Shown here in pieces: positions 1 to 10,608 of a stretch of 64,000 nucleotides of DNA. The notes below the pieces were generated by a model. It did no database searches. It was not told the origin of the DNA and saw only the letters and a list, made by a program, of their open reading frames with translations. Every line of letters begins with the position of its first letter. Position 1 is the stretch's first letter. Position numbers and translations under genes: made by a program. The DNA comes from Zizania palustris (lineage: Eukaryota; Streptophyta; Magnoliopsida; Poales; Poaceae): the NCBI GenBank assembly GCA_019279435.1, contig JAAALK010000286.1, positions 28,085,712-28,149,711 on the forward strand, given 5' to 3'.

Positions 1-136
1 TGCCGAAGCCTTAACGGAGGTCTCCGCTGTGTAGAGCTCCAAACCGACGGAGCCTTGTTGCTTTTAGGGTCTTCGGAGATCAAAGTTCCCGACTTCGTTT
101 CTTCTGCTTGTGCCGACATGAAAATGTCCTTGGCTT
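1..136. other. Unassigned edge sequence
   Basis: No coding frame is convincing here. The text is rich in CGAAG/CGGAG-type words like the LTR DNA elsewhere in the window (for example near 56740), so it may be the end of an LTR that interrupts the gypsy pol gene continuing to the right. The window edge prevents a decision. Confidence 0.3.
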
Positions 137-670
137 TTGGAGGATGAAATATTTCCCCGCAGCACAAAGCGATGTTATAAAATACATGTTGCAAAGCCGA
201 TTCTAAGTGGGAGAAAGCCGATTATAGTTGATCACCATGTAGATGTCAATTGGAGTAGTGATGCTGCTCTGATTGAAGTAGTACCATGGAAACTTTACTT
301 TGATGGTTCGGCTTGCAAGAATGGCCAAAGTGTTGGAGTTGTGCTCATATCACCTAGTGGTATGAGTTTCGAGATCTCGACCCGCTTATAATTTCCTTGT
401 ACCAATAATCAAGACGAATATGAAGCTCTGTTGCTAGGACATGAACTTTTAGATTCCATGAGTGTTAAATATGTTCATGCATATGATAATTCTCTATTAG
501 TTGTTCAACAAGTAGCTATAATTGCTCAATGCTTTCATGGTTTGCTGAATAGATATTTGGATAAATGTCTAGACATAATTGGTACTTTTGATAACTTTGA
601 AATTTCCCATGTGTCTAGAGAAGCTAACTCAATAGAAAATGATTTAGTTCAACAAGCATCTGATTATCAA
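137..670 (+). pseudogene. Ty3/gypsy RNase H region, broken
   Basis: This is the RNase H part of a gypsy polyprotein that would degrade the RNA strand during reverse transcription. The block around 290-355 reads WKLYFDGSACKNGQSVGVVL, the usual first catalytic-Asp motif of gypsy RNase H (FDGS). A stop near 389 and a frame change separate it from the next open stretch (431-859), which carries the RNase H tail (HVSREANSIENDLVQQASDY, the family's HV.R..N..AD-like ending). The upstream RT is outside the window. The integrase follows on the same strand, the normal gypsy order, so this is the end of one pol gene and is no longer translatable. Confidence 0.8.
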
Positions 671-714
671 ATTAAGAGAGGTAAATTTTTCACACAAGAA
701 AGACCGATGCTTGA

Positions 715-828
715 CATACTTTATTCCTACAAGTCAGAACACTTCGGTCTGACTGGCCTAACTTGGCCGATCCGACCGCAGGCATCACTTCGGTTTGACC
801 GGCCCTCTATAGCCGGTCTGACCACACC
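715..828 (+). repeat. CGGTCTGACCGG-like repeat cluster inside pol
   Basis: Between the RNase H and integrase parts lie several near-copies of the imperfect palindrome CGGTCTGACCGG (about 744, 767, 790 and 812). The same word recurs in the element's LTR at 2364-2425 and 2975-3003 and, past the nested Sirevirus, at 15519-15710. It is therefore a repeated motif of this element rather than coding sequence. Confidence 0.6.
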
Positions 829-2110
829 GTGTCGAGAAATTTTAGGACATGGGGGCTAGCTGAAATTAGTAATTTGAATGACAATTCAAGTGAGAATTTG
901 GCGAGTACTTCAAGAAATCACAGAGATGATTGGAGGACTCTAATAATTCAATATTTGAGAGATCCTAGTAAGCGGGTTGATCGGAAAGTTCGGTGGCGAG
1001 CGTTTAAATTTGTGTTGCTTGATGATGAGTTGTATCGCCAAAAAATTGATGGATTATTTTTGAAATGTTTGAATGCCGATAAGTCTAAACTTGCTATGGG
1101 TGAAGTACATGAAGTTCTTTGTGGTACTCATCAGTTGGCCCAGAAAATGAGTTGGATGCTCAAAAGATCGAGTTTTTATTGGCCGACTATGACTGAGGAC
1201 TGTTTTAGATATTAAAAAGGATGTAAAGCATGTCAAAGGTTTGGTAATATTCAGCTTGCTCCTGCATCTTTGCTTAATCCTATTATTAAACCATGGTCGT
1301 TCCAATGTTGAGCTTTGGACTTCATCAGCCAAATTTATCCTTCCTCTTCAAAAGGGCATCGGTTCGTGTTGATGGCTACGGATTACTTCACCAAGTGGAC
1401 CGAGGACATGCCTCTCAATAACATAACACATAACAAGGTAATTGATTTCATCTTGAAGCACATTATACATAGATTCGGTATTCCCCAAACTCTTACTATA
1501 GATCAGGGTGTTTCATTTGTTTCTAAAGAGGTGTGTGATTTTGCCGAATCTTATGGTATAAAGTTGATAAACTCTTCACCATTCCATGCTCAGGCCAATG
1601 GTCGGGCCGAGTCTAGTAATAAAATTGTGATTAATCTTATTAAGAAAAAGATTGAAAAGTTTCCTAGAAGGTGGCATGAACTGCTTTCTGAGGCATTATG
1701 GGCATGCAAAGTTGCGAAGCATGGCGCCACCAAGGTAAGTTCATATGAGTTGGTGTATGGACAAGAAGATGTTTTACCCGTAGAGGTGAATCTTTGCTCT
1801 TTGAAGATGCTTAAGCAAGATGACTTATCGGTTGGTGATTATGAAGTTCTCTTGAAGGACAATTTAGAAGAAGTGACCGATAAGAGATTAAGATCTCTAG
1901 AGGCAATAGAAAGAGACAAAAGAAGAGTGGCTAGAGCTTATAATAAGAAGGTGAAAGCAAAATTGTTTCAAATTGGAGACTTGGTTTGGAAGACGATTTT
2001 GCCTTTAGGCACTAAAAGCCCATAGTTTGGTAAATGGTCACCTAGTTGGCGAGGTCCTTTTAGAGTTGTTGAAATTGCTCCAGGTAATGCATATTTGCTA
2101 GAGTCTTTGC
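829..2110 (+). pseudogene. Ty3/gypsy integrase, broken
   Basis: This is the integrase of the same + strand gypsy element. The N-terminal zinc-binding part is at about 1100-1245: histidines in HEVLCGTHQL, then CKACQRFG after an in-frame TAA at about 1213-1215. The catalytic core in 1315-2025 shows the D,D,E residues in ATDYFTKW, TIDQGVSF and NGRAESSNK. A C-terminal part with KLFQIGDLVWK follows until a TAG near 2023. Beyond the stop, recognisable codons (FGKWSPSWRGPFRV) continue to about 2110. The core layout suits Tat-lineage gypsy elements of grasses (inference). At least two nonsense changes make it a pseudogene. Confidence 0.85.
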
Positions 2111-2261
2111 AAGGAGAGTGATTTTGAAGAGCTTTGAATAGTAGGTATTTGAAAAAGTACCTCTCAAGTGTGTGGCAAAATGCTTAAAGTGTCAAAAGGG
2201 CGATATGGAGTATATCGCCCTTAGCCTGTTGTGCTTTTGGCTCACTAAGTTTTCCAAAATG

Positions 2262-2272
2262 AAAGGGGCATG
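2262..2272 (+). other. Polypurine tract of gypsy element
   Basis: The purine run AAAGGGGCATG lies directly before the TGTTGATAGC start of the 3' LTR. It would prime plus-strand synthesis. Confidence 0.7.
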
Positions 2273-3003
2273 TGTTGATAGCAAAAAGTGGCATTAATGG
2301 TCAAAATGTCAAAATGTCAAAATTGGTACTTTTGGCCAAAAATATGCGATTTCATGGCACAGGCCGGTCTCACCGGAGTATGCACTTCGGTCTGACCGGA
2401 CTGAGACCGGTCAGACTGGCCATATAGGCCTAATCAGACCAGCCCAATCTGAGTCCAATTCAAATTGGCTGATTTCGAGTAAATTTTATCCCTAATAAAA
2501 TCTTCACCACTTGGACATGTTTTTTGAGTTGATTAAAGCCCAGACACATCATTGAGACCACCCCCTATAAATATAGGGACAAGGCCGATTCAAGGATCAT
2601 CTTCAATCGAATCTACAAGATAAAACTTTAATTTTCCTTGAATCGTACATTTACTTTTCAATATACCTTCGTTGCCCCAGGATTAGCCAAGTAACATCCG
2701 TATTTATTGGTTTGCGCTATAAACCATCCGTCCTCCACGTCGTAATCAAGGTAAGCCTTGTTGATTCACTCATGAATCATCCGTTTAATCGATGTAACAT
2801 TTTTCTATAAGTTTTATCGGTTTTTATCGATAATTCGGTCTCTAGGTCGAATTGCCTCTGATCTTTTGGTGTTTTTGGAGTATTTTCATCTTCCCCTTCT
2901 TCGCCAAGAGCCCCTACACCGAGCTATCAACAGCAAGGCGATCGTCAGAGACCCGGGCGATCAGATCTACCACTGTCGGTCTAACCGACAGCAGGTGGCC
3001 GGT
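2273..3003 (+). repeat. Gypsy 3' LTR, first part (interrupted at 3003)
   Basis: It starts TGTTGATAGC right after the polypurine tract. A TATA-like box (CTATAAATATAGGG) is near 2567-2580, as expected for the U3/R boundary. The LTR carries CGGTCTGACCGG-type words at 2364-2425 and 2975-3003. It is cut at 3003 by a Sirevirus; the text resumes at 15519 and restores the motif across the joint (CCGGT + CTGACT). A related LTR in the opposite orientation is at 48683-49573. Confidence 0.8.
2999..3003. repeat. Left target-site duplication of Sirevirus-1
   Basis: CCGGT here and CCAGT at 15519-15523 flank the TG...CA ends of the element. The single difference is a CpG transition, so I read it as a decayed 5-bp duplication. 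Confidence 0.7.
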
Positions 3004-4946
3004 TGTAGGACCGAAAGTAGCGACCAGAGGGGGGTGAATGGGCGCCTAAAAATTCTTTCGAATCAATGGCCTGCTCCCAATACCCATCGCACCTCTAGAG
3101 ACTAAACAGCACAGAAAGAACAGATCACCTAAGTCTAAAGGTATCTAGCCTAGAAGCAACTGTTGATAAACATAGAAATGCCAATGCAGTGCTAATAGAC
3201 AGATAAACAATATACAAAAGACAAGGCAAGATAAGCTTCTCAGTAATAAATGCACAAGGAGTGAAATGAGAAGTTACTGTTCAAAATCTGTCTCATGTTC
3301 GAAACTTGGCGGAGCCTGCTTCGCTGGTCGAAGCCTGCTTCGTAGTGTCGAGGCCTGCTTCGCTGGGCCGAAGCCTACTTCGGAGGTCGAGGCCTGCCGA
3401 GGTTGAGCGAAGGTTGAAGTTGACGTGCCGAAGGTTTGTTTGGTCTAGCCTAGCTCGTGTGTTACAGAGTGCGAAGTATGCTCCGTAGCGAAGTGTGCGT
3501 GTATCGAAGCTTGCTTTGAACAGTATACTTCGAAGCACAACCTTCGAACAGACCTTCGAACACGTCACACACAAAAACTAATTTCGAAGGAGAAGCGAAG
3601 GCTGACACGCGACAGAGAACCAAAACGAAGCCAACACTCTACCTTTGAACAAACACATCGAGGACCTTCGAAGAAGACAGAAGAAAACACTGAGCGAAGT
3701 CTAATAGAAAGACAAGCTTCGAAGCTAACTTCGAAACCTGTCGAAGTATGGACTTCGAAGAGCTCGAGTCGGAGTACCTTCGCACAGACGTTCGAAGTAT
3801 GAGACGCTGACAGCTCAAAAAGTACTTCGAAGCTAGCAACTCAGGATACAAAACGAAGTTCGAAGTTCAAACGAAGCCTTCGAGTATATCGGATCGAAGC
3901 CTGCCTCACGGAGTTGAGGGGCTTCGAACAGAGAGGGTGGCTTCGCCAGAAAACAGTCAGAAAAGGTACTCAGCCCTGTCAACTTCGATCAAAAAGCTGC
4001 ACAGAAAAGTAAGGCTAGAGTACTAGTGTACTATTGCTACAGTGTAGTACTACTTCTTGCTACAGTGCGCTAGAACTAGTACTCACGGAAGAACACAAAC
4101 GATGCACCATAGAAGCTTCTGTTCCCGAATAAAACCAAGCTGTGCACGTAGTCCGAAGCGTTAACTCCACAAAACAAACACTGCAATTCGAATGAAATCA
4201 ACAGGGAATAAAGATTCACAGCAACATGAAGAATAGCAAAGATGCAGTAATGGAAATGACTTGAGAATAAGCCTGGCGGCGCACAGCAAGAGAGAGAGAG
4301 AGAGACAAAAATGACCCAATAGAGTAGGAAATGATTTCAGCAAAAGGGTGACCTAACCCTAGGGATTGGGGTCCTATTTATAGGCTGCCCAACACTAGGA
4401 ATATTCCACCAGCCCCTTAGGGTTTTTACAGACGCAGGAATAAAGGAAAAGACTCTACTGCCCTTAGGTATTTTTACAGACATGACTGACTGACTGTGGG
4501 CCTAGAGATACAGATGACTTATCCGGAAGCTAAGTTTTCGTAGCGACTACGGCTTCTCTTCTGGACAGTCAGATACAAGATCAACGGTTGTCAGTTTTAC
4601 GTTGAAACTGACAAAGCCTCCACCGACTTTGCACCAGGTACCCAGATTGGGCCGGCCCGATTCCACAGCTCACTCAGCCCGGCAATCACTCACCGCCCGT
4701 GTACCTGAGTCAACCCTGGTCAATAGCCCAGTGGGTCTTCTACTGCTTCTGGCCCATGTACCCGGATTGGGCCAGCCCGACTTCGTAGCCTCCTCTGCCC
4801 GACAGTCGCTCGCTGCCCGTGTACCTGAGTCACACGTAGCCCATGAAACAGCAGATCTCTTCTTCTTCTGTCCTCTTTGACTATCGTTGACAATGACTCA
4901 TCACATCTGGAGCCATGAGGCCCACGCTATTCAGCATGGCTCCTCA
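3004..4946 (-). repeat. Sirevirus-1 3' LTR (1943 bp)
   Basis: On + it begins TGTAGGACCG and ends GGCTCCTCA, so the element-sense LTR is TG...CA. A near-identical copy is at 13593-15518. The stretch 3300-3960 has at least ten TTCGAA palindromes and many CGAAGC words. A (GA)n run lies at about 4290-4306. A TATA-like stretch in element sense is near 4373-4383 (TATAAATAGG read on minus). Confidence 0.93.
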
Positions 4947-6282
4947 ATCTCCCCCTTGATGAGTGCATTGTCAACACTTCAACTCTTCAGCACCTGCGAA
5001 CAAATGTGGAAACACAAAAACAAAGCACAAGAAACCAAAGAAGAAGAAAAATAAAGTAAAAGTTTAACCCTAATGACCGAAAGCCAAACAAAAGCACGAA
5101 GTGGCCATTATGGTTAACCAAAACATAAAAGCTCAAAATGAGTGTGACTTTAGAACAACAAGGATATCAACAGAGTAAGAACAAGCGAGACAAACACTCC
5201 CCCTTAAACTCTGATCCCACATTTTCTCCCCCTTGTTGACAAGTGAACTCATCAAGCACTCAACAGAGACACAGACTCCCCCTGAAATGCAACTCCCCCT
5301 CAAAATATGCAATGAATGTAACTGGAGTGCATGAGGAGTGAATAAAGCATGCTTCTCAGATATGATTGACTGCAATTACAACATCTAACAGATACAGCAA
5401 AAGACATACTATTAACGATACATGGCATGATCAGTGTAACAGATGATATCTAAAGAAAGTCATTAGCACGCATTTTTCAGTTTTTGCAAACAAAAGAATC
5501 ACCACATTTTCCAGTAAACAAGCAAGGTAAAGCATGAGATGCAAAAGATATCTGATATCTACCAAGATAAGCATTATCCAAAACAAAGTGCTTCAGCAAA
5601 CTTGTTATCATTCCATTTTTCAGGCTTTTTCTCTTTCCTTTTTTTTTTATTTTTGCCAGGGGTTATTTGCATGTCAAACCTTATGCTGACCGACCAAGTA
5701 AAGCCTAGGCCAGAACTGGACCATCAGAAGCTTAAGACATTGGTCTTGGCATACATTACACTGTCCTAGTTCATACCAAAGTGCTATGGTACGCAGTCCA
5801 GAACAATGCAATGCGACAAAACAAACCCACCTGGATCTTTTCAAGTTATGCATTTAAAAAGGCATGGAATTTTCATTTTTCTCGATTTTTCATCATTTTT
5901 ATAGCAAATTTCCATGATTAAAGCATACATATGTCCAAGTTGCATTTTTGCATCTAAGTCAGGAACTGGCTACAAGGCATGTAACAGATAGCAAGAACAT
6001 TCAGCCTACGCATGCTAGTTACCAGAAGCAATGGTGATCATTTTTCAATTTTAAAGCATAAAAGCCATGCATATGACAGATATCAGACTTATCAAGCGAA
6101 CTGAGACAAGACATGATCATTGACAAGTAATCAAAAGCATGTACCAGCTAGAATAAGTAAAGCAGTTCAATCATATAACAGAAGCAGCTCTAAAGTGTGA
6201 TAAGTGAATATGTAAGATATGAACACACACAAAAAGACTCAAAAAAAAGAGTAAAGAAGAAAGAAAACTGACGCAAAATATC
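4947..6282 (-). other. Sirevirus-1 non-coding 3' region with repeated polypurine tracts
   Basis: This lies between the RNase H stop and the 3' LTR. The LTR-adjacent tract (ATCTCCCCCTTGATG on +, 4947-4961) is the likely plus-strand primer. Further CTCCCCCT-type tracts occur at about 5207, 5226, 5276 and 5291. Sireviruses are known for multiple polypurine tracts ahead of the 3' LTR. No ORF in this stretch resembles a protein. The same layout is seen in the other Sireviruses at 53762 and 18821. Confidence 0.75.
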
Positions 6283-7658
6283 CTAGAAAGGATACACAAC
6301 ACCCAAATCCCCTCGCAAATGCTCAAAAGTAGACTGATCTAGGGGTTTGGTGAAAATATAAGCCAACTGATGATGGGTATCAATATGAACAAGGTCAATG
6401 ACACCTTTCTCATATTGATCCCACAGAAAGTGAAAGCGCACATCAATGTGTTTGGTTTTTGAATGAAGACATGGGTTTTTCCCTACACTAATTGCACTAG
6501 TGCTGTCGCAAAACAAGGGAACTCTGGTAGGAAAGAACAACCCAAAATCTCGCAAAGTGGAAATCATCCAAACCAACTGTGAGCAGCAGCTAGCAGCAGC
6601 TACGTACTCAGCCTCTATGGTCAAAAGAGCAACTCCAGATTGCTTTCGAGAAGACCAAGAGACAAGTGAAGAACCAAGAAACTGGCAAGTACCGGAAGTC
6701 GACTTGCGATCCAACCGGCACCCACCAAAGTCGGCATCCGAAAAGCCAGATAAATCGAGAGAAGATGATGCTGAATAGAAAAGACCAAGATCGGGCGCAT
6801 AAGTGAGATACCTGAAGATGTGCTTGACAGCCTGCTGGTGAGACGCCCGTGGTGAAGACTGGAAGCGCGCGCAAAGTCCCACGGCGAACTGAATGTCCGG
6901 TCTGGTTGTCGTCAAGTACAACAGCGAACCGATCATCCCTCGAAACTCCCTCTCGTTGACCTTGATGCCGCTCTCGTCCTTGTCCAGACCCCTAGATGTG
7001 CCCATCGGGGTCATCTGCGGCTTCAATTCACCACCAAACTCAAATTTCTTAACCATGTCGCGAGTGTACTTACCTTGGTGGATGAAGGTGCCGTCCTTGG
7101 TCTGCTTGATCTGGAGCCCTAAGAAGTACTTGAGCTCACCCATGAGGCTCATCTCAAACTCATTGTGCATCTGTTCAGAAAACTTCGACACAAGATCATT
7201 AGTAGTACCGCCAAAAATAATATCGTCCACGTAAATTTGAGCAACTAAAAAATCTGAAGAATCTCTGAGCAAGAAAAGAGTTTTATCCACCGAACCCATC
7301 ACAAAGCCCTTCCCCAAAAAAAATTGCTTCAACCGGTCATACCAATCCCCGGGGGCTTGCTTCAACCCGTATAAAGCTTTTTGCAACTTAAAAACATGTC
7401 GAGGAAACTTAGGGTTGTCAAAACCGGGGGTTGCCGAACATAAACCTCCTCTTCTATGTACCCGTTCAGAAAAGCACTCTTGACATCCATTTGAAAAAGC
7501 TTAAAACCCTTCGAAACGGCAAAAGCTAGAAGAATACGAATGGACTCAAGACGGGTAACAGGAGTGAAGGTTTCTTCAAAGTCAATACCTTCCTTCTGGC
7601 AAAAACCCTGGGCAACTAGTCTAGCTTTGTTGCGCACCACAACCCCATCTTCACCTTA
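6283..7658 (-). pseudogene. Sirevirus-1 reverse transcriptase and RNase H
   Basis: The Copia RT begins at about 7640 (NKARLVAQGFCQKEGIDFEE) with the conserved KSAFLNGYIEEEVYV region. One missing G at about 7424-7430 shifts the frame; reading resumes as QKALYGLKQAP from 7386. The catalytic motif IYVDDIIFGG lies at about 7220. RNase H follows with SDADFGG, EAEYVAAASC and a DSTSAI motif, then the typical Copia tail (HQLAYIFTKPLDQSTFEHLRGDLG) to the stop at 6283. Apart from the frameshift the 367-residue downstream frame is open. This enzyme copies element RNA into DNA. The order after integrase is diagnostic for Copia. Confidence 0.92.
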
Positions 7659-8276
7659 TTTGTTTTTAAATACCCACTTGGTGCCTATGGGGTTGCATCC
7701 TGGTGGTGGCTCAACTAATGTCCAAACCCGATTGCGGACAAAATTCTCAAGCTCTTCTTGCATAGCATTTATCCAATTTGAATCGGAAAGAGCATGAGAA
7801 ACATCTCTGGGCTCAAAAGATGCAACAAAAGCAGATTCAACAAACACAGCAAGAGAGGCATTAGATGAACGCAAAGTTCTCTCAGTCAAATCACCTATGA
7901 TGAGCTCTGAGGGATGGTCACGCTGAACTGCTCGGGTTCCCTGGTGATCTGAAGTCACCTCACCGGAATCAGCAGCTGGCACCTCTGGACTCGACTGAGG
8001 GGGCTCGATCGTAGTTGAAGAAGTGATCAGAGGTCCACCCTCATCCTCAGTCAAAGTCTCAGAAGGTGTGGGCTCTACAGGGGGTGCAGAAGGCCCACCC
8101 TCATCAGCAGCTGGAGTATCCTCATCTTCCTCGAAGATGGATTCTCCGAGCTCATCATCACTAGAAAGCTCAAAAGAAGGAGTTAAAGAAGGCAAGGACT
8201 CATCAAATGAAACTTCGCAAGTCTCGACAAGCTGCTGGGTTTCGAGTTTCCAAACACGGAAACCTCGAGAATGCAA
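7656..8276 (-). pseudogene. Sirevirus-1 integrase-RT linker
   Basis: This continues the pol frame of the upstream integrase (same frame as 8301-9476, separated by a TAG at 8301-8303). The middle is acidic and Ser/Pro/Glu-rich (SFELSSDDELGESIFEEDED) and low in complexity, as in Copia linkers. It ends with the conserved RT entry region (SNWINAMQEELENF, then WTLVEPPPGCNPIGTKWVFK) and a TAA at 7656-7658 where the related copy near 57490 has a sense codon. Confidence 0.85.
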
Positions 8277-8300
8277 TGCATAACCAAGAAAAACATCATC

Positions 8301-9476
8301 CTAGCAACGAGACTCAAACTTGTCCAAATGCCCTCCCTTCTTGAGCACAAAGCACTTGCAGCCAAACGCTCGCAAGTGGCTCACCTTGGGCTGTCTGCCA
8401 AACCGCAACTCGTATGAGGTCTTACCTAGGTAAGCTCTAAGAAAAATGCGGTTGGCCAGATAGCAAGTCGTGTTCATGGCTTCAGCCCAAAAATGCCTAG
8501 GAGTCCTGTGCTCATCGAGCATCGTCCTGTCCATCTCGACTAGCGTGCGGTTCTTTCGTTCCACAACGCCGTTCTGTGGGGGAGTGTAAGGAGAAGAAAA
8601 CTGACGGTCCAGACCCTGATCACTACAGAAGCTGACGAACTGAGAGTTCTTGAACTCAGAGTCATTGTCGGAGCGAATTGCTCGCATCCGACCATTGTTC
8701 TTATTCTTCAGCTTCAAAATCAGGTCATGAACAAACTGAAACGTTTCATCCTTACACTCCAAAAAGAAAACCCACGAGAATCGAGAGAAGTCGTCAACAA
8801 TGACAAGTGCGTACCACTTCCCACTGACTGAACGTACCCGAGCTGGACCAACAGTGTCCAAGTGTAAAAGCTCGCCCGGATACGAAGTCATCACCTGAGT
8901 CACAGGTGAGTGAGAAGCGGCAACCATTTTCCCATGACGACAGGGATGACAAACTAGATCCTTCTCCATCTTAAGCTTGGGCAATCCTCGGATGAGGTCC
9001 ATAGAGCTTAACCTGACTAGCAGATCAAAACTCAAATGACCTAACCTCCTATGCCACTTCCAGAGCTTAGAGGAGGATCCAGCAATCAAACAGCGAGAAG
9101 GGCCAAAAGAACTAGAGAAGTCAATTCGAAAAACTTTACCGAATGGTAAAATCTTGCAAATCAAAAACCCTCTAGAATCAAACACAGAAGAACTGCCCTT
9201 CTTAAAACGCACTTCCAAACCATCCTCAAGAAGTTGCGAAGCAGAAATCAAATTGAAGTTCAAATTCTTAACCAAAGCAACATTCTTCAAAGAGAAATGA
9301 TCTGAAATGCGGATAGAGCCTATGCCACTTACCTTCCCTTGACCACTGTTCCCGAATGTGATGTACTCTTTGGAGCTCGGGGGAGTGAGTCTGGAGAACC
9401 ATCTGCCATGTCCCGTCATGTGGCGAGAGCATCCTGAGTCCATGATCCAAACATTCTCCAGTCCCCGATCCTGCAC
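8301..9476 (-). pseudogene. Sirevirus-1 protease and integrase
   Basis: The open stretch is 391 residues. The aspartic protease signature WIMDSGCSRHMTG (DSG) is near its start. The GAG_pre-integrase zinc region (WHRRLGHL ... CHPCRHGK) follows. The integrase core has its acidic residues in LHLDTVGP, IRSDNDSEF and NGVVERKNRT (D,D,E). It ends with the Copia GKTSYELRFGRQPKVSHLRAFGCKCFV block before a TAG at 8301-8303. The protease would cleave Gag-Pol and the integrase would insert the cDNA. It lies in the -1 frame relative to the gag stop at 9479-9481. The domains look intact, but the polyprotein downstream is interrupted. Confidence 0.93.
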
Positions 9477-9478
9477 AA

Positions 9479-10608
9479 TCAGTGGCTGTAAGTGGGAGCA
9501 AATGGTCCGGCACCAGGTTTAGCAAAAGAGCTAAACCAGTGTCGAGCCATCTGCTCAAAAGACGGAAAGCAGAAATCATTATGAGAGTTTGGACCAAAAC
9601 GCGGCTCAAAGCGCGCTCCTTGGTTCTGCCTAAATCTGCGGCCATGAGGTCCAGGACCATAGCCAACACGGCCTGGAACTCTGCCGGAACCGACACCACC
9701 AACTGGAGCACGGGCAAGAAAGTCGTCTCCTCTACCACCACCTACACGACGCGGCCTGGCCTCCAGCCTCTCCCCGCGTCGAGAAACACGCAGTCTACCA
9801 CCCTGCTGGTAGAACTGCTCCTGATCACCACGAGCTCTCTCTGCTCTCTCAACCCGCTTCCTCCTGAAGCAAAACTCTGCAAGATGCCCGTCTCTCTGAC
9901 AGTACTCACAATGATAGGTGGGCTTCTTGGGATGTGGTTGAGGCTTGGGATGTTTGGGCTTGGTGGTGTTAGGTGTAGTCTTCTTGGGCTGAGAAGGTCC
10001 AAGAAGAGAGTCTAGAGAAGTGGGGAGAAGTTTAGGCTTTGGAACCCAGATGGGTTTCTTGGGTGGAGCTCTGGGTGGTTCATGGATCACTCCATCCTTG
10101 GGTTGACAAGCCTGGGAAGACTCAGTGGAATGGGTCTTGGGATATCTCTGCTCAGGAGTCATTTTACTCCACTCCACTGCCCGGCTAATGGCACTCTCAA
10201 AGTCAGCCTTGGTGTAGGTGTAACCTACACCAAACCCATCCTGCCTCTTGAACTGCTGGATCATCATGCCGAGTTGTGGCTCTCTGGCACTGATCCAACT
10301 CAGGATAGAACGGAGGTAAAAGTTCTCATTCTGAGAATCTTCTAGCTCCTCTCTCAAGGAAGCTAGAACCTCCACCTGAGACAAGCAGGTCTCACACTCA
10401 CTCTCTACTTGAACAGACTTCTAGGCTTTCAGCTTAATCAATTCCATTCTAAGAGACAGGCAGTTCTCACAGACAGTGGGTGGAACTGACAGTGTGTCAA
10501 GCTCTAGTCTAGTCTGCGCAAGCTCAGCTCTCAACCTCTCCAAATCACCCAAATGCTCATCACCCTTGGATTTCAGCTCAGCTATGGTAGCTAGATGAGA
10601 TGGGCAAT
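9479..10608 (-). pseudogene. Sirevirus-1 gag, C-terminal part with second CCHC knuckle
   Basis: The frame open from 10384 to 9479 has a leucine/glutamate-rich, coiled-coil-like start, a Pro/Lys-rich middle, the knuckle CEYCQRDGHLAEFC (CX2CX4HX4C) and an Arg/Gly-rich tail. An in-frame TAG lies at 10421-10423. Upstream it runs into the truncated LTR at 10609. An extended Gag with a coiled coil and a second knuckle is typical of Sireviruses. Gag would form the particle and bind RNA. The frame ends in TGA (9479-9481), and protease begins in the -1 frame; the related copy at 59281 shows the same arrangement. Confidence 0.85.

Noticed and set aside
2852..3105. Small frames at the gypsy LTR/Sirevirus border
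   Set aside because: They cross the insertion joint at 3003/3004 and have no motif.
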